From positions 1 through 7,221 of the forward strand of contig JAILQR010000099.1 in NCBI GenBank assembly GCA_024698845.1: a stretch of 7,221 nucleotides of DNA, read 5' to 3'. A program made the translations under genes and the position numbers. The first letter of the stretch is position 1, and every line of letters starts with the position of its first letter. The notes under the pieces were generated by a model, which did no database searches, was not told the DNA's origin, and saw only the letters and a program-made list of their open reading frames with translations. Source of the stretch: Bacilli bacterium (lineage in GTDB: Bacteria > Bacillota_I > Bacilli_A > RF39 > UBA660). This document shows, in pieces, positions 1-6,642 of this stretch.

Positions 1-1101
1 AAAACAGATAAAATAAGTTTTTTATCAAGTAAAGAAACTAAAGAAAATAAAAGTAAAAATATTAAACTAAAACATACAGATAGTGTTACTGTTAAATCTG
101 ATGGAGTATATATTACTGATGTATCAGAAGTAGTTGATGCAGTAATGCCATCAATTGTATCTATTACTAGTAAAACAGTAATATCTGAAGGTAATTTTGG
201 ACCATCATTTTATGGTTATAACAATAGTAGAAGTTATACAACTGAAGGAGCAGGTTCTGGCGTTATAGTATATGAAGATGATGATTATATTTATATATTA
301 ACTAATAATCATGTTGTCGATGATGCATCAGAGTTATCTGTTAAATTTATAAATGATAAAAGCTATGATGCCAAAGTAAAAGGTGTATCTGAAAGAAAAG
401 ATATAGCTATTGTATATTTAAGTAAAAAAGATATTGATACTGAAACTTTAGAAACTATTAAAATTGCTACACTTGGTAATAGTAATGAACTTAAAGTAGG
501 TAATGGTATTATTGCTATTGGTAATGCACTTGGTTATGGTCAAAGTGTTACAACTGGTGTTGTAAGTGCACTTAATAGAGAAGTGTCTACCGATGAATAT
601 ACTCAAGATATGATTCAAATAGATGCAGCTATTAATGGTGGTAATAGTGGTGGAGCACTACTTAATAGTAAAGGTGAAGTTATTGGAATAAACTCAGTTA
701 AATATTCATCAAGTGCATCTTCATCTAAAGCTAGTATTGAAGGTATGGGATTTGCTATTCCTATATCTGATGTAGAGGAACTAATTAAAAAATTAATTGC
801 TGGTGAAAATGATACAGATGGTATTACTTTAGGAATAGAAGGTTATATGACTAGTGATATGGCATATAACTTACCTGATGGATTTTATATCTCAGCAATA
901 GTAAAAGATTCAGCAGCTGAATCATCTGAACTTGAAATTGGTAATATTATTACAGAAATAGATGGAAATAAAGTCACTTCTATTGATACTATTAGAAAAG
1001 TACTTAATAAGAAAGAAAAAGGTGATAAAGTAAGCCTAAAAATTAAATATGTTAGTAGAGTAGAGTATAAAGAAAAAGAAATAGAAGTATTTTTAAAATA
1101 A
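1..1101 (+). CDS. htrA: HtrA/DegP-like serine protease with PDZ domain, 5' end cut by the window
   Basis: Trypsin-fold (S1C) protease that degrades or refolds misfolded proteins outside the membrane. The frame is open from base 1, giving 366 visible codons; the ATG at 145 lies inside the conserved segment DVSEVVDAVMPSIVSIT and has no Shine-Dalgarno, so it is not the start. Residue numbers count from base 1. A Lys/Ser/Thr-rich linker (1-40) precedes the protease domain (about 40-265). The catalytic triad is complete: His104 in TNNHVV (310-312), Asp134 in RKDIAIV (400-402) and Ser216 in GGNSGGAL (646-648). A single PDZ domain fills about 268-366. Relatives such as Bacillus HtrA are about 400-450 residues with one N-terminal membrane segment, so roughly 30-80 residues including the anchor are probably missing upstream. 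A terminator follows directly, so this gene ends its transcription unit. The neighbouring exported proteins are plausible clients, but that is inference. Confidence 0.94.
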   Translation, partial: KTDKISFLSSKETKENKSKNIKLKHTDSVTVKSDGVYITDVSEVVDAVMPSIVSITSKTVISEGNFGPSFYGYNNSRSYTTEGAGSGVIVYEDDDYIYILTNNHVVDDASELSVKFINDKSYDAKVKGVSERKDIAIVYLSKKDIDTETLETIKIATLGNSNELKVGNGIIAIGNALGYGQSVTTGVVSALNREVSTDEYTQDMIQIDAAINGGNSGGALLNSKGEVIGINSVKYSSSASSSKASIEGMGFAIPISDVEELIKKLIAGENDTDGITLGIEGYMTSDMAYNLPDGFYISAIVKDSAAESSELEIGNIITEIDGNKVTSIDTIRKVLNKKEKGDKVSLKIKYVSRVEYKEKEIEVFLK

Positions 1102-1116
1102 ATTAAATTGAAAATC

Positions 1117-1138
1117 AACCGGTACTTCCGGTTTTTTT
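1117..1138 (+). terminator. Intrinsic terminator after the HtrA-like gene
   Basis: A 6-bp stem AACCGG/CCGGTT (1117-1122 with 1128-1133) encloses a 5-nt loop and runs into seven T residues (1132-1138), with more T-rich sequence after. It begins 15 nt after the protease stop codon and separates that gene from the large surface-protein gene. Confidence 0.85.
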
Positions 1139-1168
1139 AATTTTTTGTAAAAAAAATGTATTTATTTT

Positions 1169-1197
1169 TTGATATTTTGTTGTATACTAATTATAGT
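1169..1197 (+). promoter_or_regulatory. Putative sigma-A promoter of the large repeat-protein gene
   Basis: TTGATA (1169-1174) and TATAGT (1192-1197) are separated by exactly 17 bp, close to the housekeeping consensus. The predicted transcript would start near 1204, leaving a leader of only about 10 nt and excluding the GGAG at 1200-1203. A second -10 candidate, TATACT (1183-1188), would give a longer leader containing GGAG but has no convincing -35. The region lies between a terminator and a gene, so a promoter is expected here; which hexamers are used is uncertain. Confidence 0.6.
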
Positions 1198-1214
1198 ACG
1201 GAGAGTGGGATAAG

Positions 1215-4200
1215 ATGAAATATATTAAAAATATTACAAGAACTTTATTATTTGTGTTATTAGCGTTTTTCACTTTTAATATTATAAGTGCATTTGCTGA
1301 TTCAGTTGTTTTTAAAATAACTGACATATCTGTTAAGGATAAATCAAGTGGAACTACAGTTAATACACTTGAACTTGATGATGGCAGCGTAGCAAATAAC
1401 ATATTATTTGATGGCGTTAATGACTATATTACATATAAAATTGATTTGAAAAATACTGATAGCGAAGATTATACAATTAAATCTGTTACAGATGATAATA
1501 CTTCAGAAAATTTAAAATATACTTATAGTACTATTTCTAATTTAACTGTTGGTGGTGGAGAAACTAAATCTTTTGATTTAACTATTACTTATATTAAACA
1601 AGCAACAAGTCCTACTTTAACAACTGATCCTGTTACATTAACTATTACTTATGAAAAAGCTGATGGAGAAGAAGTAAAAGAAGATGTAACACCATCAATT
1701 AATACTAGTATTAATGATGGTAATACTAAGGTTATATCTGATACTTCAAGTAATTTATCTAACCCTAAAACTAATGATAATGTTATTGTATACTTTATTT
1801 TAAGTGGTGTTTGTGTAGTTGGTTTAATACTTACATCTAAATTAAAGAGAAAAAATTTATATATGTATGTTGCTGTTCTTACTCTTATTCCTGTATGTGT
1901 TTATGCATCTACTATTAAATTTACTTTAATATTAGATAATACAATTAAAACTAAATCTAATCTTGTTACTATAGATTTAGGTGATGGTACAACTCCTATT
2001 GTTATAGATTTAGCAAATGGTGCAACACTAGGAAGTATTGATGAACCAACGAAAAGAGGTTATAAATTTGATGGATGGACAATAAATGGTGAACCATTTA
2101 CTTCATCTACACCAGTTACAAGTGCTGTAACTTTAGAACCTTCATTTACTATTGAAACATATGAAATTAATTATGATTTAGGTGGAGGAGTAGTAAGTGA
2201 AGATAATCCTACTGAATATAATGTAAATAGTGATATTACACTTCATAATCCAACAAAAGTAGGTCATGACTTTGTTGGATGGCAAGAAGTTGGAACTGAT
2301 AATATATCTGATAACGTTAGAATAGAAGATGAAGTCGGTAATAAATCTTATGTTGCTGTATTTACACCTAAGAAATTTACAGTTTCTTTTGACCCAGATA
2401 ATGGATCTAGTGCTAAAGAAGTAAAGGTAGATTATGGAACTAAAGTATCTCCTATATCTAATCCTTATAAAGAAGGATTTACATTTAGTTATTGGAAACT
2501 AGGTAATGAACAATTTGATTTTGAAAATACAGTTATAGAAGGAGATATTACTTTAGTTGCTGTATATAACCCAAGCGGAGATACAGCATATACTGTATAC
2601 CATAGATATAGACATTTAAATGATGATGGTTTTGATACAACTACAGAAAACTTAACTGGTGTTACTGGTGATACTGTAGAACTTGCATTTAAACCTAAAA
2701 CAGGATTTACTAATCCTCTTAATCATAAATCTCTAACTATCTTACCTGATGGTTCTGCTAGTGAAGAATATATTTATGAAAGAGAAAGTATTAAATTTAA
2801 TATTAATTACTCTGATAATGATGTAACTGCATCACATGAAAGTGATTCTTATAGTTATGGAACATCTATTACTCTTACAGCACATGATAAAGAAGGATTT
2901 ACATTTGATGGATGGAGTAATGGAGAAACAGCTAATCCTTATACATTTACTTTAACTGAAGATGTAACTATAGAACCTGTTTATACTCCAATTAGATATG
3001 AAGTTACATTTGATACAGATAATGGACAAGCTAGTCAATCTGTTAAAGTTGATTATAATTCTACTGTCTCAAGACCTAATCAAGATCCTGAAAAAGAAGG
3101 ATATGATTTTGTAGGATGGTATTTAGGTAATGAAGAATTTGATTTTAATGAACCTATTACAGATGATACTGTATTAGTTGCTCATTATGATTTGATTTCT
3201 TATAACATATATTATGAAGTTACTAGTAGTGGAACTCAAGGTAATCCAATAACAGTAGCTGATTTATATTCTGGTGAATATCCAACTTCGTACACTGTAA
3301 ATGATAATTTTACATTGCCAATACCTGATATTGATATTCCTGGATATGATTTTGTTGGATTTGTAGATTTAAATGAAGATAATCAATCTTATGCACTTGC
3401 ATTCTTAACTGATAATTTAACTATTTCAAATAGTACAGGTGATAAATATATTTACATATTACATTCTCCGAAAAATGATACTCCTTATACAGTAAGATAT
3501 AATTATGAAACAATAGATGGAACAGGATTTGAAATGTCTAATCCAAGTTTAGAATATAGTGGAACTAAGTTTGAAACTCGTTATACTGAAACATTTACTG
3601 GACAAACGGGAGCAACTATATCTCCATCTGAACATAATATACATCCTCTTTATGGATTTACTTTACTAAGTAGTGGTTCTGGATGTAGAAAATGTGTTGT
3701 TACAAATGATACTATAGCAGCTGATGGTTCAACAGTTATGGACTTATATTATGCAAGAAATAATTATCAATTTAGTTATAATGATTCATCCTCTGTAACT
3801 AGTAGTAAGCAATCTGGAAGTTATAAGTATGGTACAGAAATTACTCTAACAGCTAATAACGAAAAAGATGGCCATGCATTCTTACACTGGAGTGATGGAG
3901 AAACATCTAACCCATATACATTTGAACTGGTTAATAATACATATATAAGTCCTGTTTATGATGATACAACATACACTGTTTCTTATGTAACAGGAACTAA
4001 TGAAGCAATAGCTAGTAAGACAGTTAATGCTGGTAATTATGCACCTAGACCTAGTGTAGATCCTTCAAAAGAAGGTTACCAATTTAGTGGTTGGACTCTT
4101 AATGGAGAACCGTATAGTTTTAATACACCTGTTGAAAGTGATATAACATTAACTGCAACATATACTCCAATATCATATCGATTTACAGTTGTATTTGAAT

Positions 4201-5120
4201 ACAAAGGATACATAGTAGATAGAAGCGGTGATTATTATACAATTGAAAGTAATATTGATTTTAATGAACTTATGACTACCGCATTACCTAGAAGGGTTCC
4301 AGGATTTAATGTTGATTACTATACCATTGGTAATGATGATACACATTATGATAATATTCATATTCAAAATCAAACTGGTGATGTTACATATGTAGCACAT
4401 TTAAAAGCAAAAGAATTTACTGATATTATATGTAAGAGAGCAACAACACTTAATACAGCTACATGTAATTCTACTAATAGCGGAAATGCTTGCTTAGCAA
4501 GTTATGATTCTGGAGATACTATTACTTATGGTAGACTTGGAGATTCAACTACATTTAAAGTTGGAGATGCATTTGATTGTAACGTTGCTGGTAATGGATA
4601 TGATACTAGATTCTATTATTTAAGAAATAGTAATCAAAGAGCAGTTTTAATTGCTAATAATAATTCCGTTGGAAATGGTATTCTTAACTCAACTCAAGAG
4701 TCTGCTTATTATGATTCGCTTGATTTCTTACCTAATAAAATTTATACATGGTTAAATGTTCCTGGTCCAACTGGTGAATGGTATTATATGGCAGCAAGAC
4801 CAATTACTATTGCTGATTTATCTGCAATGAGAGGAAATGCTTCTATAGATGAATTAAAACAAGCTGGATCACTTGATAAAGTTAATTTCTTATTTGAAAA
4901 TTTAGGTTTATATACTTCTGATGAAGGTATTTCAAGAAACTGGTTATTTGAAGATGTGGTAGATAATAATACTGTATATTATGTATATAATGCAGTAACT
5001 AGAAATATTGAAGAAGTATCTTATGAAGATATAGATAATTATACTGAAATGGGTGGTATGAGACCTGTTATTGAAATACCACTATCAAGAATGGATTTAA
5101 CTGTACCTAGTGGAAATTAA
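1215..5120 (+). CDS. Large secreted/surface repeat protein (InlB/Flg_new-type modules) with internal sorting-like motif
   Basis: A 1301-residue exported protein, probably an adhesin or surface stalk; no enzyme motif is recognised. Residues 1-28 form a signal peptide with a likely cut after AFA (28/29). Residues 29-180 look like a beta-sandwich domain (alternating Thr/Ile strands, no Cys). Residues 183-232 hold NPKTN, a hydrophobic segment, a basic KLKRKN turn and a second hydrophobic segment. Residues 250-1064 contain eleven small beta modules, most with the GY-x-F-x-GW core of Listeria/Bacteroides (Flg_new) repeats, plus two MucBP-like YTV...TGxTG...DGS modules. Residues about 1067-1301 form a Cys-containing C-terminal domain ending in RPVIEI. 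There is no C-terminal LPxTG signal. The ATG at 1215 is chosen because it opens a good signal peptide; GGAG lies 11 nt upstream and GGGA 4 nt upstream, neither ideal. The gene is monocistronic, between two terminators. Surface location is strongly supported; the ligand is unknown. Confidence 0.92.
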   Translation: MKYIKNITRTLLFVLLAFFTFNIISAFADSVVFKITDISVKDKSSGTTVNTLELDDGSVANNILFDGVNDYITYKIDLKNTDSEDYTIKSVTDDNTSENLKYTYSTISNLTVGGGETKSFDLTITYIKQATSPTLTTDPVTLTITYEKADGEEVKEDVTPSINTSINDGNTKVISDTSSNLSNPKTNDNVIVYFILSGVCVVGLILTSKLKRKNLYMYVAVLTLIPVCVYASTIKFTLILDNTIKTKSNLVTIDLGDGTTPIVIDLANGATLGSIDEPTKRGYKFDGWTINGEPFTSSTPVTSAVTLEPSFTIETYEINYDLGGGVVSEDNPTEYNVNSDITLHNPTKVGHDFVGWQEVGTDNISDNVRIEDEVGNKSYVAVFTPKKFTVSFDPDNGSSAKEVKVDYGTKVSPISNPYKEGFTFSYWKLGNEQFDFENTVIEGDITLVAVYNPSGDTAYTVYHRYRHLNDDGFDTTTENLTGVTGDTVELAFKPKTGFTNPLNHKSLTILPDGSASEEYIYERESIKFNINYSDNDVTASHESDSYSYGTSITLTAHDKEGFTFDGWSNGETANPYTFTLTEDVTIEPVYTPIRYEVTFDTDNGQASQSVKVDYNSTVSRPNQDPEKEGYDFVGWYLGNEEFDFNEPITDDTVLVAHYDLISYNIYYEVTSSGTQGNPITVADLYSGEYPTSYTVNDNFTLPIPDIDIPGYDFVGFVDLNEDNQSYALAFLTDNLTISNSTGDKYIYILHSPKNDTPYTVRYNYETIDGTGFEMSNPSLEYSGTKFETRYTETFTGQTGATISPSEHNIHPLYGFTLLSSGSGCRKCVVTNDTIAADGSTVMDLYYARNNYQFSYNDSSSVTSSKQSGSYKYGTEITLTANNEKDGHAFLHWSDGETSNPYTFELVNNTYISPVYDDTTYTVSYVTGTNEAIASKTVNAGNYAPRPSVDPSKEGYQFSGWTLNGEPYSFNTPVESDITLTATYTPISYRFTVVFEYKGYIVDRSGDYYTIESNIDFNELMTTALPRRVPGFNVDYYTIGNDDTHYDNIHIQNQTGDVTYVAHLKAKEFTDIICKRATTLNTATCNSTNSGNACLASYDSGDTITYGRLGDSTTFKVGDAFDCNVAGNGYDTRFYYLRNSNQRAVLIANNNSVGNGILNSTQESAYYDSLDFLPNKIYTWLNVPGPTGEWYYMAARPITIADLSAMRGNASIDELKQAGSLDKVNFLFENLGLYTSDEGISRNWLFEDVVDNNTVYYVYNAVTRNIEEVSYEDIDNYTEMGGMRPVIEIPLSRMDLTVPSGN
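1761..1907 (+). other. Internal sortase-like signal plus second export-like hydrophobic segment (residues 183-231)
   Basis: Residues 183-187 read NPKTN, matching the NP(Q/K)TN pattern of class B sortase substrates. It is followed by a hydrophobic stretch (about 190-208) and a basic cluster KLKRK (209-213), the three-part layout of a cell-wall sorting signal. Such signals normally end a protein. Here a second hydrophobic stretch (215-230) ending in VYAS follows at once and resembles a short signal peptide. Under the positive-inside rule this forms a membrane hairpin with both flanks outside. Whether a sortase cuts between Thr186 and Asn187 cannot be told from sequence. Confidence 0.65.
1962..4406 (+). 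repeat. Array of eleven extracellular beta modules in the large protein
   Basis: Boundaries are by eye and approximate. Residue ranges are 250-312, 316-384, 388-452, 458-523, 526-591, 595-659, 662-751, 757-849, 850-915, 920-985 and 989-1064. Class A (first, third, sixth and tenth) is the compact Flg_new type ending near F-x-F. Class C (second, seventh and eleventh) is longer and ends in a tGd-x-x-Y-x-A pattern. Class B (fifth and ninth) carries GET-x-NPYTF. Class M (fourth and eighth) is MucBP-like, with YTV, TGxTG, GFT and DGS. Copies are diverged at DNA level, so this is an old protein repeat, not a recent tandem expansion. Confidence 0.8.
2586..4406 (+). repeat. Two copies of a four-module M-B-A-C super-repeat
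   Basis: The module order M, B, A, C occurs twice in succession: residues 458-751 (2586-3467) and 757-1064 (3483-4406). Matching landmarks include YTV near each start, SYxYGTxITLTA, GETxNPYTF, then KEGYxFxGW. The second copy is slightly longer, mainly through insertions in its M module. This suggests ancestral duplication of a unit of about 300 residues; boundaries are approximate. Confidence 0.65.
4413..5117 (+). other. C-terminal domain ending in RPVIEI (residues about 1067-1301)
   Basis: This non-repetitive domain differs from the stalk. It has four Cys (1073, 1084, 1093, 1122), the motif GDAFDC (1117-1122) followed by FYYL, an AARPIT segment (1194-1199), NWLFED (1242-1247) and MRPVIEIPL near the end. 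The order, especially the aromatic WL segment and the terminal G/M-x-RPVI, resembles the DUF6273-like or FGE-like domains I recall at C-termini of gut Bacillota surface proteins. That assignment is from memory and tentative. It may be a terminal binding domain. Confidence 0.5.
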
Positions 5121-5123
5121 TAT

Positions 5124-5156
5124 AAAAAAAGACATGTTAGAAACATGCCTTTTTTA
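5124..5156 (+). terminator. Intrinsic terminator after the large repeat-protein gene
   Basis: CATGTT (5133-5138) pairs with AACATG (5142-5147) around a 3-nt loop; the stem extends outward past one mismatch through G-C and A-T pairs formed by the A run 5124-5130 and the T run 5150-5155. It lies 3 nt after the stop codon. The A and T runs on both sides mean it could work in both directions. Confidence 0.85.
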
Positions 5157-5170
5157 CTTCTTAATTTGAT

Positions 5171-5199
5171 TTGCATATTCAAATTATTCGTTATATAAT
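5171..5199 (+). promoter_or_regulatory. Sigma-A-type promoter of the SipW-type paralogue operon
   Basis: TTGCAT (5171-5176) and a perfect TATAAT (5194-5199) are 17 bp apart. The start would fall near 5206, just before the Shine-Dalgarno, giving a short leader of about 20 nt. A second TATAAT (5205-5210) has no partner -35 and abuts the Shine-Dalgarno. This is the only convincing promoter seen for the three downstream genes. Confidence 0.75.
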
Positions 5200-5210
5200 T
5201 TATATATAAT

Positions 5211-5218
5211 AAGGAGGA
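5211..5218 (+). promoter_or_regulatory. Strong Shine-Dalgarno of the first paralogue
   Basis: AAGGAGGA is almost fully complementary to the 16S rRNA 3' end and sits 8 nt before the ATG at 5227. It is clearly stronger than the sites of the next two genes, which suggests the first product is made in the largest amount. Confidence 0.88.
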
Positions 5219-5226
5219 ATATATAT

Positions 5227-5856
5227 ATGGAAAATAAAAAATCTTTTGGAGTTATTGGTTTAGTTGTTTTATGTTTAGCGGTATCTGCTTTATTTGGTGT
5301 TGCTTATGCTGCATTTACTAAAGATTTAACTATTAGTGGATCTGCAACTGTATCATCAAGTAAGTGGGATGTTAGATTTTCTAGTATTGTAAAAAATACT
5401 TCTATTACAACTAGTGGTTTAACTATTACTAATGTACCTACAATTGATACAGCTGGATCAACTACTATCGGTGGTTGGTCAGTGGCATTTACTGAACCAG
5501 GACAAAAAGCTGCATTTGATGTAACTGTTAAAAACTATGGTGACTTTGATGCAAAATATAATGGTGGAACTGATTTAACTAATATTGCACCAATATGTAG
5601 TGTTGCTGGTGATAAGACTCACGCTGATGCAATCAAAGTATGTAATAATATTTCTATTGAACTTAAAAAAGGTGATAATACACTTACAACTTCTAATGCA
5701 TCTGTAATTCCTGCATCTACTCATGGAACTGAAACTTATACTTTAATAGTTTCATATAATAAAACAGCTGATGATGAAACTGGTTCATCACTTCCAACTA
5801 GTACAGTTGATGTAGAAATATCTACTATTACACTTACATATCAACAACAAATTTAG
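5227..5856 (+). CDS. SipW-type signal-peptide protein, TasA/camelysin-like, paralogue 1
   Basis: A 209-residue exported protein, probably a subunit of an extracellular fibre or matrix. Residues 1-28 form the signal peptide: MENKK, a hydrophobic core, then a cut after AYA (28/29), directly followed by AFTKDLTISGSATV. This downstream context (small-aromatic-Thr, alternating strand, ISGSATV) is typical of substrates of the SipW-type signal peptidase. The mature part is a predicted beta-sandwich with GWSVAFTEPGQKAAFDV then KNYGDFDAK (residues 83-110), matching the PG-x-x-x-x-F-x-V-x-N-x-G pattern of TasA-like proteins. Cys124 and Cys139 (C-x14-C) recur in the paralogues and may form a disulfide. 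The tail is TYQQQI. It is first in its operon and has the best ribosome-binding site, so it may be the major subunit (inference). Family membership rests on motifs, not a search. Confidence 0.88.
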   Translation: MENKKSFGVIGLVVLCLAVSALFGVAYAAFTKDLTISGSATVSSSKWDVRFSSIVKNTSITTSGLTITNVPTIDTAGSTTIGGWSVAFTEPGQKAAFDVTVKNYGDFDAKYNGGTDLTNIAPICSVAGDKTHADAIKVCNNISIELKKGDNTLTTSNASVIPASTHGTETYTLIVSYNKTADDETGSSLPTSTVDVEISTITLTYQQQI

Positions 5857-5867
5857 TCACGTATTAT

Positions 5868-5900
5868 AGGCAAAATAATAATATATCATTTTGCCTTTTT
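5868..5900 (+). terminator. Hairpin between paralogues 1 and 2, terminator or attenuator
   Basis: A perfect 9-bp stem AGGCAAAAT/ATTTTGCCT (5868-5876 with 5888-5896) with an 11-nt AT-rich loop is followed by a short T run ending at 5900, then G. TCAC (5857-5860) and GTGA (5901-5904) could add an outer pairing. The stem is AT-rich and the T run short, so termination may be incomplete. No promoter is evident between it and the next ATG, so the downstream genes probably depend on readthrough. Confidence 0.72.
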
Positions 5901-5916
5901 GTGATTTAAATAAAAG

Positions 5917-5922
5917 AAAGGA
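5917..5922 (+). promoter_or_regulatory. Shine-Dalgarno of paralogue 2
   Basis: AAAGGA lies 8 nt before the ATG at 5931. It supports that start but is a weaker match than the site of paralogue 1. Confidence 0.7.
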
Positions 5923-5930
5923 AAATAAAC

Positions 5931-6059
5931 ATGGAAAATAAAAAGAGTTTAGGGGCTATTGGATTAGTTGTAATTTGTTTAGCTATATCTGCTTTATTTG
6001 GTATAGCATATGCTGCATTTTCTAAAACATTAACTATTAGTGGATCTGCAACAGTATCA
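5931..6059 (+). repeat. Diverged duplicate of the 5' end of paralogue 1
   Basis: Bases 5931-6059 correspond to 5227-5355 at a constant offset of 704 bp with no insertions or deletions. Identical stretches include the first 14 nt, 17 nt at 5282-5298/5986-6002 and 23 nt at 5326-5348/6030-6052. A further 19-nt identity occurs at 5522-5540/6217-6235, over KNYG. The rest of the genes has diverged much more. Confidence 0.8.
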
Positions 6060-6620
6060 CCAACAACATGGAATATTGGTTGGAAAAGTATGACTCAAAA
6101 TACTGGTAGTGTAGCTATTAATAATATTCCAAATATTACTGCATCAGCTGGAACTGCATCTATTAGTGGATGGAGTACAACATTTACACGTCCTGATCAA
6201 AAAATTTCGTTTGATATAACTGTTAAAAACTATGGAAGTTTTAATGCTAAATTAACTGATGTTAAATTTGGTGAATCAAGTATTTTTCAATATTTTGCAG
6301 GTAGTCAATTTAATCTAGTAGGTGATGGTAAATTAATTAGTTGTTCAGCTACTGATTCAACTGATGCTCTTAATGTATGTTCAAATTTAAGTGTTAGTGT
6401 TACAAACCAATCTGCATCTACTCCTGTTGCACTTGAGGCTAGCAATGCTAAAACTTTAAGTAACGGATGTGGAGAATCTGATAGTGATTGTACAGAAACA
6501 TATAGAATTGAAGTTGAATACCGTCAAGCTGAAAAAGATACTACAGGATCACAACTTCCAACTGGACCTGTTACTATAACTTTTGGCCAAATGGATTTTA
6601 TTTATACTCAACAAAATTAA
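5931..6620 (+). CDS. SipW-type signal-peptide protein, TasA/camelysin-like, paralogue 2
   Basis: A 229-residue exported paralogue of the preceding gene. The first 43 residues align without gaps and 36 are identical, covering the signal peptide (cut expected after AYA, 28/29) and the strand AFSKTLTISGSATV. The next clear conservation is ISGWSTTFTRPDQKISFDI followed by KNYGSFNAK (78-107). It differs by an extra segment at about 112-135 containing FQYFAGSQFNLVGDG, and by a second cysteine pair, Cys180 and Cys187 (CGESDSDC), besides the shared pair Cys138/Cys150 (C-x11-C). The tail is IYTQQN. The product is probably a secreted fibre or matrix subunit; lower expression than paralogue 1 is inferred from the hairpin upstream and the weaker Shine-Dalgarno. 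It could also be a minor, capping or anchoring subunit; nothing in the sequence settles this. Confidence 0.88.
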   Translation: MENKKSLGAIGLVVICLAISALFGIAYAAFSKTLTISGSATVSPTTWNIGWKSMTQNTGSVAINNIPNITASAGTASISGWSTTFTRPDQKISFDITVKNYGSFNAKLTDVKFGESSIFQYFAGSQFNLVGDGKLISCSATDSTDALNVCSNLSVSVTNQSASTPVALEASNAKTLSNGCGESDSDCTETYRIEVEYRQAEKDTTGSQLPTGPVTITFGQMDFIYTQQN

Positions 6621-6642
6621 CATAATATATAATCCTTTAAAT

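Noticed and set aside
145..147. ATG as the start of the HtrA-like protease
   Set aside because: It falls within the conserved VVDAVMPSIV segment, has no Shine-Dalgarno, and the frame is open upstream to base 1.
885..1118. 77-codon reading frame on the - strand
   Set aside because: Lies antisense to the PDZ-coding part of the protease gene, has low-complexity Ser/Leu/Ile content and no recognisable motif; it is a shadow of the real gene.
1187..1402. 71-codon reading frame on the - strand
   Set aside because: Antisense to the signal peptide and first domain of the large protein and overlaps its promoter; no recognisable motif supports it.
1863..1865. Internal ATG (residue 217) as start of a separate second gene with its own signal peptide
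   Set aside because: No stop codon separates it from the upstream part, and the only purine-rich site (AAAGAG, 1844-1849) is 13 nt away and weak. The fusion idea is kept only as evolutionary speculation.
5191..5226. TATA-rich near-palindromic stretch as a repressor operator
   Set aside because: It is explained by the -10 element and AT bias; no clear dyad beyond simple TA repetition.
5857..5930. Separate promoter for paralogue 2
   Set aside because: TTGCCT (5891-5896) could pass as a -35, but no -10 is found 16-18 bp downstream and it is part of the hairpin stem.
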